Assembly (NCBI GenBank): GCA_964036275.1
Contig: OZ038438.1
Span: 18,295,918-18,359,917, forward strand
Source of the DNA: Litoditis marina
Lineage: Eukaryota; Nematoda; Chromadorea; Rhabditida; Rhabditidae
Reading direction: 5' to 3'
DNA: 64,000 nt
Shown: positions 12,301 through 24,640 of the stretch, piece by piece
Numbering within the stretch: the stretch's first letter is position 1
Layout: each line of letters begins with the position of its first letter
Notes under the pieces: generated by a model
Database searches by the model: none
Told to the model about the DNA's origin: nothing
Seen by the model: only the letters and a program-made list of their open reading frames with translations
Position numbers and translations under genes: made by a program

Positions 12301-15300
12301 CAAATCTATCAATTTCTGTCACTTGCCGGAATCGAACCTGAGAGCAAAAGTTCAAAGAAAAAGATTAGTGTTTAGTGGATGAGCTCTGTGTTCAACACTA
12401 GAACGTTTACTGAGTTTGAGTTCATCCGCTTACGAGATTCAAGTTCCGAGTTTGTCAGTTCACGATTATACCAGTTCACCAATTCAACTTCACCTATTCA
12501 CTCTCGGAAATTTCATTTCCTGGAAATACTCAAAATATATTAATTAAAAGTAAACTGCTACGAGTGAAATGCAAAAAAAATGTACTGATTGTGTTAATTC
12601 AAATTACAGTTTTGAACATGATGTTATCAATGTTATCATTAACAGCTGTTTCTCTTTTTAACTCTGTTTTCTTTTCAGAATTGTCAATAACAAGATGGGC
12701 ACATCTACAAATTCTTCTCTCATCTTTCCCTTAATTCCCGATCAAGTTTTTTGTGTCATACTATTATTTTGCGATCTCAGTTGTTTTATATTGTTTGTTT
12801 CCTTAATAAAGTGTTTTCTCCATGAAATGAGAATCAAAATAACAGCGAACACCACAGCAAGACAGGATTCTGGGTACATAGGAAATACAGGCGTATAACT
12901 TACGGAACATGTTTCTAAACACCTTATTACCATTGGTAATAATAGCCAAAAAATTATCTACTTCACTTCAATTCTTTTAATTGTGTTTCGCAACCACTCT
13001 CGTTGAGGAGATTCTAGGTAGTAGTTGTTCGTTTAAGTATATTTTTTGATTTATACTGCAAAAAACATGTTTCTAAACACCTTATTACCATTGGTAATAA
13101 TAGCCAAAAAATTATCTACTTCACTTCAATTCTTTTAATTGTGTTTCGCAACCACTCTCGTTGAGGAGATTCTAGGTAGTAGTTGTTCGTTTAAGTATAT
13201 TTTTTGATTTATACTGCAAAAAACTCAAAATTACGCATGGATTTTAGATACCACATATCGCAGAATATGTGAAAGTGAAAGGATTTTGTATTAATTTACC
13301 ATTTTTTAAACGAAAATATGCTAGAATATAGGTAGCTTCAAATATTGGCTATTCATAGTTGTGAATTGTGTACTATTCATAGTTAATTAGATTGAAATTA
13401 TTTTGACTCAACTGTGATGATTCCTAGTTGAAGTTTGAATTTGCCGCGCGTTTGGAACTCTACACGCCAAACACCGATCAGCACACGCAACTCACAATCA
13501 TGCACACCAAACGCACACACTTTCCGCTAGGTTGATTTCGCGCGAGGGGTACCCTGACACAAAGTGGTTAAATTTTTCCATTTCTTAATTCTAGTATATA
13601 GTGAGAGTGTATTAAAGTCTTCTCAGGTCCTTCTCTTGATCTGGTCACCCATCGCTACAAAGAACTACGCAACGATGTTCAGAGTGTCGCCACATCACTT
13701 CGATCCATAGGTTTGTGTTATTTACTTCTTCTTTTTTTGACGAATTCATTTTTATTGACGCTAATGCTCTACGGTTATCGTGATTAACTTGATGTCATTC
13801 CGCATGTCTAGTGCATATGCAAATTTGTTTTTTTGACCTTGTATATTTCTCCGCTCGAGTAGTCGAGAGACTCTAGTAGATATTCCGACGTACCCATTTC
13901 ACTATGCTATTTGATGGTTTTGAAGGTGTCACATTGGGAGATCATGTTTGCGGCTTTCTTCCCAATACGTATGAGACGGCAGTGGCCATGTTCGCCACCG
14001 CTGCCGTTGGAGCCACATGGTGTTCGGCTTCCGTTGATTTTGGACCGAACGGAGTGCTCGATAGATTCCGACAGGTATCAACTCTCTCCATTCCCTCGCA
14101 ATATGGCCTAGAGCCTAGTTGACAACATCAGCGGGAAAATTGAAGTATCGCCCCCCACTGCAGTTGCCCCCCCCCCCCCCCCCACCGTCCTAGGCATATG
14201 ATCCAACCGGCCGCCGGCGAAAATCTGCTGGGCCGCCGACCCCCTTTGGGAAGGTTTTGGGACCGTCGGATTTTGCTGCTTTCGTCGGCGGCCCGTCAGA
14301 TTTTTGGACATTCCCATCCATCCAAATCCACTATATATTGATTTTTCAACCAATGCGATCAAAACTCTTTCGTAGTAGGAAATTAAGAAAACTTTCTTTT
14401 CATATAGGTTTATTCAAACAATCAAACTATCACCAATATTATGAATATGTATATAGAATATATCTCTTCTTTTTTCTCGAACTTTCTTCTCGTCGGGACG
14501 GGTCGTTTTTGTTCATGCGAGGTCATCTGAAATAGAGAATGGAATTATTTCGAAAAAAAAATTGAAAAGTAGTTTATAATATGCTGTGTTTTCTTAATAT
14601 GAATCTAGGCTTTCTCATATCATATAAAACACATAGAAGTTTAACCTGAACACACGCTACGTCTACGTTTCTATAGCGGTGAATATGTTTACTGACTAAT
14701 CGTTCTGAAATTTATTCAGTAAACATAATGAATTTAGTCAGTAAATAGACTTTTCCTCTCTCACACTTCACCAATTGTTCTGCATATTTGAATTCCCTTT
14801 TGCTCTGGCACAGCTAAGATGAATAACACTAGAAGTTTATCAATATAATTCGATCGAAAAGATACTTAGCTCTCCAGATATGATCCTTTCCATTCTTCCT
14901 AGATCGAATCAGATTGATCTCCTCTCCATGCGAAGGTGTCAGAAGTAGGTATAGCGTATAGATACTCTGCAAAGTAACTATTAGTTTGACGAAACTTCCA
15001 AAATTAATACCCTCATTTAATATCCTGAAAACGTTTCAAATATCTATAGTCTCTTTTACCTTCTGAGAAATAAAGTAGTTATGATTTAACCCATTCCCAA
15101 ATTCCCATATCTCATGCTGATGTTCTCTTTACTTTGAAGAATGTAGGAGTCAATTGCAAGACCTAGTGTATATAACTCACTTATAACATGAAGCATATCT
15201 GTTGTTCTTGACGAAATCAGAATAGGAAGATATCAGCGATACTGAAAATTAGTATTAGGGTTGTTAATCGAGTTTGAAATTTCGAGTTTTCGAGTTTTGG

Positions 15301-18300
15301 GAAAAAACGAGTTTTTCGAGTTTTGGGAATTTCGAGTTTTTCGAGATCGAGTTTTCAGCGTTTCAAAAAAAACCGAGTTTTCGAGTTTCGAGTTGAACTC
15401 GAAAAACTCGATTTTCGATTTTCGAGTTTGGTCGTTAAGTTTTAGGATTTTATCGAGCTGAACAAATAAGATTTTTTCGAGAAATTCGATATTTTTTTCT
15501 CGTGATTATGCGAGAATCGTGAAAAAAGAAGCAATTTGTTTGAAATAGCTAAAAAAGTGCTGTGAAACGCTCATTCGTCCAATATTTCTGACTTGGGACG
15601 AGGCCAAACTCGAAACTCGAAAACTCGAACTTTTCGAGTTTCAAAAATTTCGAGTTTTTCGAGTTTGGAGAAAAACCGAGTTTTTCGAGTTTCGAGTTAC
15701 TCGAGTTTTGGAGATTTCGAGTTTTTCGAGTTTCTCGAAACTCGAAATTTCGAGTTTTTTCGAAATTCGAGTTTGGCTTTAACAACCCTAATTAGTATGT
15801 AATGAAGGAATGAACAGTGAATTAAAACAACAGTTAGAGAGTCGAGAGAGAGAGAGTGAGATAGTGAAGAGATGTAGAGAGGGGGAGGTTGTAAAACAAT
15901 TCGAATGGTTTGGTTCATCACGGAGAAATTGAACCTCATTACTGTTTCAAAGTCACTATTCAAGAGCATCAAATTTCGCAGAAACGTTATAAGCTCACCA
16001 TTAATGTTAACTAGTATCGTACGTCATCGTCAACCTTGTGAATTAGACGAAAACTGATGGAAAAACGTATGAAAATGAAACCATCACCATCGTGACTTGT
16101 AGTGAGTGACAAATTGTGGTCAAGTTGCTTGTTGCTAGATCAATGCTAACATGGTTGTCGGCGCGCGTTTATGTGTGCGGTAAACAACTTTCGGACGGTA
16201 CGCCGCCGAAAAACGGACGCTCTCGTGCCTGAAAAACGGCCGGGCCGCCAACAATTTTTTTTGGCGGCGGCCCGTTAGCTCTCGTGCCTGAGGTAGCAAT
16301 TGAACAAAGCTAAAATCTAGGAAGAGGGGGGGGGGGGTGGTCAAAATTCAACTTCGGCATTTACTTTTTACTCCCCATCTGGGTCGGCGGGGTGTAGAAC
16401 TTCACTGATAGGGGATCAAACTTCAACGAGCGGGGTGCTGAACTTCAATAAAAAGTCACTGTTTCCGCAACATTAATGCCGGTTTTAAGCATATTCCAGT
16501 AAAATCGTCTGAATAGTAGCAAAAATTTGGAAAACGGGCTCCCTTCTCGCCAATATCGAACAAATATTGTCTATTTTCTGATGCGAAATCATGAAGGTTC
16601 AAGTATTTAAATCGAAAAACCAATTTCTGTTATGTAGCTAGCATGATCAGATTTGTTGAATTTCCATTCAAGGTGAACCCCAAAGTTCTATTCACCGTCG
16701 AGGCCGTCACCTACAAGTCCAAACACTTCAACCTCAGGGAGAAACTCAATCAGGTTGTAGCTGGTTGGTTTTGTTCTCATTTCTTTGATTTTCTTATCAC
16801 AACATATAGCCTCTTTTTACCTACAAATGCCATCCTCTCCCACAGCCCAATACCCCAAACTTTCTACATTGGCCAGCTTACTACAACGAATTTCGTCAAC
16901 TTGTCATTTCACTTTTTTTTTCTTGAACGAGAACGAGTTTATGTTTTTTTCTTAATGGAAACAAACGGGTCTCTTCTCAGAGAATAGTCGCACCTTCGTG
17001 ACCTATTTGCCTCTTCACTTGAAAATGTATTGATCATCGTGCTTCTTTGTTGAACTTGGTTGATTCAAAATTAAAGCAAATTACAACCGCGAAAAACTAT
17101 GGTGTTATGCATAATGCGTACATAACGCAAAAAGCGAAAACACTAAAACCAGAAACGATTAGCTGGTGTCATCAGTTTGCCTGCCTCTCATTTTTGATGA
17201 CAGACTAGATTTCCTCATTGTGCTTGGTGCTCTTCAGCTATCGTTTTCACTGTACACTCTATTTATTTACAGGTTTACCCACTTTGGAGAAGATTGTGCA
17301 AATCAATAATCTTGGTTCCAAGCTGGATTTCCAGAATTATGAGCACTCATCGAAGTGGCAAGAGTATGATCAGTTCAAATCACAAGTTGTCCCTGAGAAC
17401 TTTTCATATGCGCAGGTCTTGTTTGCTAATCCATTTTGAATATGCCCAGGTGTATTTATTATCGTTATTCGTTAATCATTGCATACCTCAGTATTAACTC
17501 AATTTTTTTCGATTCTCGTCGTTCTTCCATGGATGTTTATTTTACTAGTTATTTATTTCATAGTCAATGTAATCACTGTTATCAGGTTCAGTTTTTGATG
17601 ATTACAGGTCCCGTTCTCACATCCCTTGTTTGTGATGTTCTCTAGTGGGACGACCGGTATTCCAAAAGCGATCGTTCATACTACTGGGGTGAGTTTTTTG
17701 TGAACTAGAATCAGCTTAACGCCTAAACGGATGCCATGTTCAGTTTCTCCGAGGTCCAATAGGTTCCGTTGGTCCGTATAGAAATTAGCTTGTTTTCTGG
17801 CATTCAATGATTTGTGATTATTGTCGTTCAAAATAAAGTTATGTTCGTTTTATTATACATAACTGCTAAAGTGTTTCCAGGGCACTCTTTTGAAACATAT
17901 TGAAGAGCATATCATACAAGGAGATTCCCGTTCAACCGATAGAATGATGTTCTATACCACCTGTGGATGGATGATGTGGAATTGGTGAGTGTCATTCACG
18001 GAAATATGTTAACCTTCAATTGCATCTTGGTTTTGGAATCGAACTTGAAAAATTACCTGGTTGATTCATGTTGTTCGTAGTCATTTTTAATATTCAGGCT
18101 GATCAGTTTTCTTTATTGTGGGGGTTCAATTGTTCTGTATGACGAGAGCCCGATGGAGCCGGATCCACATATACTGATGAAGGTAGGTGATACTGCTCAT
18201 TCGCATCCATATCCTAAATGCTCAGCGTTTTGAGAAAACCCCCCCCTGTTTTTGGTCCGAAGATTTGGGCAAAACTCCCCCTCAAAAATTGTCTGATTTA

Positions 18301-21300
18301 GCGATTTTCTAAATTAAGGGCAAAACCCCCTTATAATGGCTGAGGGGGAGGGCAAAACCCCCCTGTTTGAAAAAGTCACAACTCTGAGGCATTTAGGGTA
18401 TGTTCGCATCATCTCAACTCAATGTTGATCCGCATTCGCCAAGTTGCTCCAGATAAGACATTATCGACTCGAAGCTATTTAGAAGAAACTGAATTTGTTA
18501 AGGTCATCCATCCGCAGCTATGTTTTCTTCTTGGATGTGACTGATTTCGTTTAGAGTTTAGCCATGGATCAAAATGAGAAGAAATGTCTTCCGAAACATA
18601 TGATATGATGGAAAGCTCCCTTGTTTATTCATAAACCCATGTGATTTCAGATAGCTGCGAAGTCTCGGAGTACTATGATTGGAATGGGGGCTAAGCTGTA
18701 TGACGAATATACAAAGATGGATGTTGATTTTAGTGAGTTTGTGATTGTGTTCCATGTTCCTCGTGAAAATATCTAGCTGGTTTCTTCTGCGGGTTTGGTG
18801 GTTTTGTCTGGCTAGTCGTCACGCAATTTGGTTGCAATGTTCTGATCATACGTTAGGTGACTTCGTTGTACACAGATGCTGATTGAAAATCGACTGTTTT
18901 ACTTGGGTAACCAAACTGCAAAACAGGGTGGGAGGTTAGATTTTTACCAATAAAATTCAACTTTTGTTGAAATTAGAGTGGTTCAATGTTCAATAGAGCA
19001 TTTCAACAAAGTTGTCATACGTTTGGTTCTGATTGATTTTTTATTTGACTCCTTATGTATTTGACTTGAAATGTTGTGTGTAGCTGTGTTTTCTTTAGAA
19101 AATCTCTACGATCTTCGTGGGATTCGTATCGTGTATTCTACAGGATCACCATTGAAGTCATCAGCTTTTGAGTTCATAACTAAGTACATCGCCCCCGGGG
19201 TAAGTTGAGAAGTCAATATTTCAAAATGTTGATGTTTATTATTGAAACGATGGTTCATAAGCTTAGCAATTTAACACTCTGTCCTATCATTCTTTCCATA
19301 CGTTTTCGATTGTTTATTGTGATTTTTTTTGTTCATGGCATTCTGTTTGAAGTAATGGTGGGAAAACGTCCCCCACCTAATTGAATTCCTGGAAAATCTG
19401 ATTGCCTGTTGGGTTTAACATTTAACCGTTTTCAGGCAGTGATTGGATCAATCTCAGGAGGCACTGATATAATTGGATGTTTCATGGGTTGTTCACTCTC
19501 TTTACCAGTTCATGCCGGAGAGTGTCAATGTCTCTATCTAGGGATGAATGTGGCTGCGTTCGATGAGCAAGGTAATCAATGAAGCCAGTGGCCAGCTTAG
19601 TCGCATGTGATTTCGAGTTCTCTAGGAAATTCTATGATTTTTCTTATTTTCTATTTTGTTATAGGTTTTCATCAATCTAATGATGACACTTTTTTTTGTT
19701 TCTTTCCTCTATATTCAATTGTTAAGCGACTGGGGCTCTACATTGTGTACATCAGTTGACTTTCTTTGCTGGGTAATCTGAGAGCGGGGACGAAGACTGG
19801 TTATAACGACAGTTCCTACGCAAATTTGTGGATAAAATGTACGCTTTCCAAACTAGAGGGATCCTGATATTCAAAATTTGCTTACACTGAAGTCTTGTTT
19901 CCTGTATCATAAAATAAAGTATCTCCCGAAACGCCAGCTGGTCTTTGTCGCGCAGTCAGTAGCATCTTTAAATACATTTGTAGATCTGTCAATGTCTTAA
20001 CTGATACAAATATATTTCATTCTTGTCAAGCGTTCTCTCAATATTTCTATATACGTTGAAGCTCTTTGTTTCAGGGAAAAGTTTATTAGACGAACAAGGA
20101 GAACTGGTATGTCTAACGCCTTTTCCATCGATGCCTTCCCATTTTCTTGGAGATAAGGATCACGCGCGCTACAAGAGCGCCTACTTCCAAAAGTTGGTAT
20201 ATTTTTTAGTCTTGTTGGTTACTGGGAGGGACAGTTCATGCTTTTTCACAGCGATTGAGTAATTTTACCTATTGGAATTCCGCTGATTTTCTACTTCTTC
20301 TCCAATGAAATCTTAAGAGTTAATATCAATTTCGTTTATGTATTGCTCATTTTGTCCCCAACTCGGTGTTTCAGGTTCGCTGGGGTGTGGGCTCATGGTG
20401 ATTTCTGTGAGATCAATAGCAAGACGGGGGGCGTTGTTATGCTGGGAAGGTACTTTTGAAACGTTTTTTTTCTCTTTTTGTTCCATCTTTTTAGGTTGTG
20501 GGACATTTGAGTATCATTGTTCTTTCCTCTTGCAGAAGTGATGCCACGCTGAATCGGGGAGGAGTACGCATTGGTACCGCGGAGATATATTCTGTAATCG
20601 ATACTTTTGCTGAGATCGAAGATTGTATAGTTGCCGGTCAGATTGTGTAAGTTTTATTAAAGTTGTTTCCTCTTTTCTAGATATTATTGAACATATTACT
20701 CACAACTACTGGGAATTATTTCTAGTTACAGCAGAGTTGGTGTTCAATGATTTTAGACATGCTTTCCGTATTCCGTTCATTGGTTGGCTTCTTTGGTCGT
20801 AGATCGTAGTCACTCACTGAATTACTCCCAATCACTGATTGAATGGTCAACGGCGCATTTAATATTGATCAAAATGAACACTTTTTTAGGCCTGAAGTCG
20901 AAGATGAATTGATTATTCTGTTTGTGAAGATGGTCAACGAATGTTCCCTGACGGAGGAGTTGAGAAAGAAGCTATCATTGGCGGTTCGAACCAGAATGTC
21001 ACCGCGCCATGTTCCGAATGCTATACATGCCGTTTCCGATATTCCGGTGAGCTTGCGGAAATTGGCGGACTGTATGCAATCCCTGTCCAAGTTCACGAGT
21101 TCCCCGGTCATTCATTGATTATGTTTCATACCTTTTTTTCAATTCTTTAACAAGCACATATGAATTACGCGAGACAATTTTTTCAGTATACCAATTCCGG
21201 AAAGAAGGTAGAGATGGCAGTGAAGCAAATAATAAATGGAGAAAAGGTATATTTGCACTAATTCCTTCTTACTCCAGTATTCAAACAATATTCCATTCTT

Positions 21301-21660
21301 GTTTTTTTCGGTTGTGAAGTGGAGTAAAGAGTGGTGCACATGGTAATATAAAGAATATTCTCTGAAAGCTTTTGCATATGATACTGTTTACTTCCAAAAT
21401 TTCATACTCAAGTTCCCACCTCGTACTGTAGGAGTACATGAGCGTCTAAAATCTGGTAAATTCGTTCTGTTGGTTCTTTTCACAAGTGTCTACCCGTCTC
21501 CACTGAAATTTAAAAACCTTCCCGTGTTGTAGATAGTATTCGAATAGCTTATTCACACCTTTCCCAGTTTCTCAATGACCATTTTCAGGTCGCGAAGGCG
21601 TCATCTTTGAGAAATCCGATGTCTTTGGATCTTTACAAAAAGTTTGTGATTGGAAAGTAG
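9384..21660 (+). CDS. AACS: Acetoacetyl-CoA synthetase (SUR-5/AACS family), 19 exons, about 670 aa
   Basis: Exons: 9384-9522, 9907-10010, 10574-10694, 13627-13710, 13926-14074, 16673-16763, 17273-17415, 17608-17688, 17881-17984, 18098-18182, 18651-18732, 19099-19199, 19436-19571, 20075-20192, 20375-20449, 20537-20646 (start +/-1), 20890-21046, 21187-21246, 21589-21660. Phases join throughout. Length matches the family (about 670 aa). Motifs in order: [45 protein letters not shown]; the ATP/AMP-binding loop [68 protein letters not shown]; and the C-terminal TNSGKKVE carrying the catalytic lysine region. All expected adenylation motifs are intact. Known reaction: acetoacetate + CoA + ATP to acetoacetyl-CoA + AMP + PPi in the cytosol, feeding lipid and sterol synthesis. 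The C. elegans member SUR-5 was found as a suppressor of activated Ras. Intron 3 (2.9 kb) and several others contain transposon remnants. Confidence 0.94.
10369..10492. mobile_element. TTAA-flanked palindromic MITE, copy 1
   Basis: Terminal inverted repeats AGAAGGACGATTATGTGG / CCACATAATCGTCCTTCT are bounded on both sides by TTAA. The roughly 116-bp element is nearly one long hairpin. TTAA target duplication is known for piggyBac and Kolobok elements. It lies in intron 2 of the acetoacetyl-CoA synthetase gene; related copies are at 34080 and 55948. Confidence 0.85.
11706..11791 (+). other. Possible cassette (poison) exon in AACS intron 3
   Basis: An 86-nt open stretch bounded by TCTAG and GTGAGT. 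It is enterable in phase from the preceding exon (reading [19 protein letters not shown]...). Because 86 is not a multiple of three, inclusion would shift the next exon into a frame that ends at TAG. The family alignment does not need it: exons 3 and 4 join directly to give the expected length. It may be chance sequence within the surrounding repeat. Confidence 0.3.
12906..13221 (+). repeat. Perfect tandem duplication, period 158 bp
   Basis: The block starting AACATGTTTCTAAACACC at 12906 is repeated at 13064 with no differences seen across the unit. Such identity points to a recent duplication, or to an assembly duplication. It lies within AACS intron 3. Confidence 0.95.
14108..14310. repeat. 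GC-rich hairpin repeat with poly-C tract
   Basis: Intron 5 of AACS. A C17-type homopolymer near 14168-14183 is followed by complementary blocks CTGCTGGGCCGCCGAC and GTCGGCGGCCCGTCAG. A related arrangement (gggccgcc...ggcggccc) recurs at about 16190-16290 in the same intron, suggesting copies of one repeat family. Confidence 0.6.
14683..14758. repeat. Short hairpin in AACS intron 5
   Basis: ATGTTTACTGACTAA and its near reverse complement TTAGTCAGTAAAT flank a second ATTCAGTAAACAT block, making a small stem-loop. Function unknown. Confidence 0.5.
15256..15790. mobile_element. hAT-like MITE filled with CGAGTTTTT repeats
   Basis: The element begins TAGGGTTGTTAA and ends TTAACAACCCTA. It is flanked by the exact 8-bp duplication ATTAGTAT (15248-15255 and 15791-15798). 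An 8-bp TSD with TAGGG/CAGGG ends is characteristic of hAT transposons. The 535-bp interior is mostly short CGAGTTTT/AAAACTCG units, a degenerate foldback that generates spurious Phe/Glu/Arg-rich open frames on both strands. Located in AACS intron 5. Confidence 0.9.
16180..16290. repeat. GC-rich hairpin repeat (second copy)
   Basis: Contains GGCCGGGCCGCCAACA and TGGCGGCGGCCCGTTA, resembling the hairpin at 14108-14310, with two direct copies of GCTCTCGTGCCTGA. Within AACS intron 5. Confidence 0.55.
18214..18405. mobile_element. Small inverted-repeat element in AACS intron 10
   Basis: Ends CCTAAATGCTCAG and (reverse complement) CCTAAATGCCTCAG enclose repeated C-rich blocks (AAACCCCCCCCTG, CAAAACCCCC). 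About 190 bp, non-coding, probably a MITE; target duplication not resolved. Confidence 0.6.
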
Positions 21661-22106
21661 ACATTTTTAGGTTTTTAACAGTAACAGTTTTGATCACAGA
21701 TTGTCATGGTTGTGTTTCTTGATATACTTTTCCTAGGTGATGACTAGAGTATAGATTATTCAAAGTTTTAACCAAGAGTGCTGCACTTGTGATGTGTATT
21801 CTAAAAGAATATTACTCTTCTTAGCTTTTCTATGATGGTGACTTTTATGTCAGTTCCTTCTCAGTCAATCGAGTTTCATTCCCAGGTGGAGGGGTATTCG
21901 GATTCGCTGAAAGTTTTATTTTTTCACTCTTTTCTTTACTAGTAATAATTATTTCGGCTTACTTTTCTTATTCGTGGGCTATGATCATATCGAACGTGTT
22001 TCCGTTTTTCCAGTTTTTTCTCCTTGTCTGCCTGTAATGTTTGAGTCCACGTGTTTCGATTAACCTCTTCAGTTTCTTTTATTATCATCAACTGTTCCTC
22101 TTTTGT
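21661..22106. other. 3' flank of AACS
   Basis: No gene seen. Likely 3' UTR and terminator sequence; no strong AATAAA signal was pinned down. Confidence 0.4.
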
Positions 22107-22422
22107 GGCGAATTCACTGGAGAACCGGGTCCTTCCCGAACCAAACCGCGAACCGATCACTGGAGAACCGAACCAACTGAACCGAACCGATTTTTGAACC
22201 GACCGGTTCTCCAGTGAATGCTTCGAACCGAACCGACATTTATCATGAGTTAAACAAGCAAGTCGTAGACAAGGTAAAGTGACTCTATCCCGGTTCGGTT
22301 CGAAGCATTCACTGGAGAACCAGTCGGTTCAAAAGTCGGTTCGGTTGGTTCGGTTCGGTTCTCCAGTGACTGGTTCGCGATTCGGTTCGGGAAGGACCAG
22401 CTGGTTCTTCAGTGAATTGGCC
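22107..22422. mobile_element. Mutator-like foldback MITE, family 1 copy 1
   Basis: Begins GGCGAATTCACTGGAGAACC and ends with its near complement GGTTCTTCAGTGAATTGGCC. Exact 9-bp target-site duplication CTCTTTTGT at 22098-22106 and 22423-22431. The interior repeats GGTTCGGTT/AACCGAACC units and folds back on itself. A 9-bp TSD is the hallmark of Mutator-like elements. No coding capacity, so it must have been mobilised in trans. Confidence 0.93.
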
Positions 22423-22835
22423 CTCTTTTGTTGGTTCACACAAGCATGAGATATGCTCTAGTTCAACTAAAATATATAATGATATAGAATGAATATTAAT
22501 GAATCTATATTCGAAGATAACCTGGGGTTATAAAGGAATTTACGAAGGGAACAATCGCCCTTCTTAAGGACGTTTTCCAGGTGCATCAATCAGCGGTTTT
22601 CAACCCAACATACAAGGAAAACATTTTTGGGAAAAAGAAAATGTTTTATAGTGAGTGACACATATTTTTTAATATTTGAAATGTTTTATAAAACAACTAA
22701 ACTTGCTCGAAGTTCGAACATTGTGCAAGAGCTGTACAGCAAACTTGAACTAATTCCATGAATTATAGCGAAAATCAGGATTCAAATTTCAAGTCTTCTC
22801 TCGAGAAAAGTGAGTTTCAGCAACCGAAATTTTTT

Positions 22836-23125
22836 GGCGAATTCACTGGAGAACCGGGTACTTCGCGAACCAAACCGGTCACTGGAGAACCGACCGAATC
22901 GAACCGACTGGGTCTCCAGTGAATGCTTCGAACCGAACCGACATTAATCATAAATTGAACGAGCATGCCGTAGACAAGGTAAAATGAGTCTATCCCGGTT
23001 TGGTTCGAAGCATTCACTGGACAACCGGTCGGTTCCAAGCGGCGGTTCGGTTGGTTCGTTTCGGTTCTCCAGTGACTGTTTCGCGATTCGGTTCGGGAAG
23101 GACCCGGTTCTCCAGTGAATTCGCC
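22836..23125. mobile_element. Mutator-like foldback MITE, family 1 copy 2
   Basis: Same termini (GGCGAATTCACTGG...CCAGTGAATTCGCC) with exact 9-bp duplication AAATTTTTT at 22827-22835 and 23126-23134. About 290 bp. Frames such as the one crossing its right half are shadows of the palindrome. Confidence 0.93.
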
Positions 23126-23544
23126 AAATTTTTTGAGTATTTATTCAAAATGTCCATTGTTGAGTTTCGAAAACGTGATTTTAACAACTATGTGGTGAAC
23201 ACAAACATGCGAAATAGGTATATTCAAAGTATAAAAGGCTCAACGCACAGATATGTGCGATATAGTTTGTTTCAATTCGCACTGAGACTTGTTGGCATAG
23301 TTCCGAGATTTTTGAATAACAATTTTTTTGAACCAATTATTATTCAAAAAGGTATCCAAAAGGTTCTCCTTATTAGCTGTTTTGATACAGCCTAAGAAGC
23401 TGCTAAAGTATAAATACAGTACTTTGAAAACCCCCAAAACAATTAGAATTAAGTTCGAACTTCATTGGCTCCAGTAGAAATTTAATCGCGCCCTTTATGG
23501 AACCAGCTCAAAATAGGGGCTACAAGCGTGAAATAGGTGCCGAC

Positions 23545-23997
23545 CATCGGAAATCGTGCTTCCCGGAAAACCCCCTGAATTTTCGGGGAATTCACTTTTC
23601 GGGGAGCAAACGGGGAAAAATCGGGTGAGGAGTGAGGAACGAACCCCGAACGTTTGGGGATTTTCGGGGAAAAGGTGCGGAAACTGCCTGAAAAACCCCT
23701 GAATTGGCGGGGAATTCACCTTTCGGGGAGTGATCGAGGAAAGTTCGGGGAGAAAGTGAGGAATAAACCCCGAAACCCAGTTCGCGATGCAGCGTCGATT
23801 ATGTAAGCTTCTAGTTCGCCTGCCTTAACACAAGTGCCGATGGCGCAGTGGCAGCGTTGCCGCTTGGAACGCCGGCCCCCAACGGTTCGATTCCCGGGAG
23901 AACCAAAACAAGAGAAAATTTCACAGTATATTGACGGTACTTTATCAAATAGATAACCCATAATAATTGTGATGTATATGTTCATAAAAATGTAGAT
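23545..23997 (+). mobile_element. tRNA-derived SINE, copy 1
   Basis: Starts CATCGGAAATCGTGCTTCC, then a stretch of GGGGAATTTTCGGGG-type repeats, then a tRNA-like module with A box TGGCGCAGTGG (23841) and B box GGTTCGATTCC (23884). RNA polymerase III would recognise these boxes. The acceptor arms do not pair, so it is a SINE rather than a tRNA gene. Related copies on the opposite strand at 45346-45890 and 57668-58292. Its 3' part is cut by the inverted-repeat element that follows. Confidence 0.85.
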
Positions 23998-24640
23998 CAA
24001 TTAGTATAAAAAAAACGAGTGTAAAGAAAGTAAAGATTAGTTTTGGATAAACATGTACAAGAAATATAAAAGAAGTCCAATAAAAATATTTCGAGGAAAA
24101 GTCTAATCTCGCTCGGTTTAAAAATTCAAAAAAAGGATACCGAGTTTTTGCTACCGGAAGAAAACTTCTGACTGCGACTCACGATAATCTAGCGGCGGTT
24201 TACACATGCAACCAGGTTGCATGCAACCAAAATGCAACCAGGTTGCATGTGTTAAGAAAATTCGGTTGCTTTTCAAATGCAACCGGGTTGCTTTTGGTTG
24301 CTTTTCAAATGCAACCAAACACTCAATTTTATTGACATTTTCCGGTTTTTAATGCAATTTGGTTGCTTTTGGTTGCATTTGAAAAGCAACCGAAAGCAAC
24401 CCGGTTGCATTTGGAAAGCAACCAAACTGTCTTTACACCTGCAACCTGGTTGCATTTTGGTTGCATGCAACCCGGTTGCATGTGTAATTGGCCTAATCTA
24501 GCTTATACTCCGTTGTTTTCAAGAGAAGCGAGATTAGCATTTTCCTCAAAATATTTTTATTGGACTTCTTTTATATTTCTTGTACATGTTTATCCAAAAC
24601 TAATTATTACTTTCTTTACACTCGTTTTTTATACTAATTG
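23998..24640. mobile_element. Inverted-repeat element with 115-bp arms, disrupted by a nested MITE
   Basis: Left arm 23998-24113 and right arm 24526-24640 are nearly identical reverse complements (both contain ACGAGTGTAAAGAAAGTAA and AGAAGTCCAATAAAAATATT). The centre is occupied by the 300-bp MITE at 24194-24493. The element abuts the 3' end of SINE copy 1. Confidence 0.85.
24194..24493. mobile_element. Mutator-like MITE, family 2 copy 1
   Basis: Begins GGCGGTTTACACATGCAACC and ends GGTTGCATGTGTAATTGGCC. Exact 9-bp duplication TAATCTAGC at 24185-24193 and 24494-24502. The interior alternates GGTTGC/GCAACC blocks. It is nested inside the 23998-24640 element. Same GGC terminus and TSD length as family 1, but different internal sequence. 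Confidence 0.93.

Larger units (their letters stand above)
11170..13560. mobile_element. Candidate 2.4-kb inverted-terminal element in AACS intron 3
   Basis: The left end (TGTCAATGCACCCTCCGCGC, 11170) and the reverse complement of the right end (TGTCAGGGTACCCCTCGCGC) are similar over about 28 nt, and both ends continue into GTGTGCGTTTG-type subterminal sequence. No transposase was recognised inside. It fills most of the longest intron of the gene. A clear target-site duplication was not found, so this is an inference from end similarity. Confidence 0.5.

Noticed and set aside
12325..12400. B-box-like GGTTCGATTCC on the minus strand near 12330
   Set aside because: No A box at the required distance and no cloverleaf.
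15261..15802. Phe/Glu/Arg-rich open frames on both strands
   Set aside because: Produced by the CGAGTTTT repeats of the hAT-like MITE.
24273..24501. Open frames with repeated Gln-Pro-Gly-Cys
   Set aside because: Translation of the GGTTGC/GCAACC units of a 9-bp-TSD MITE.
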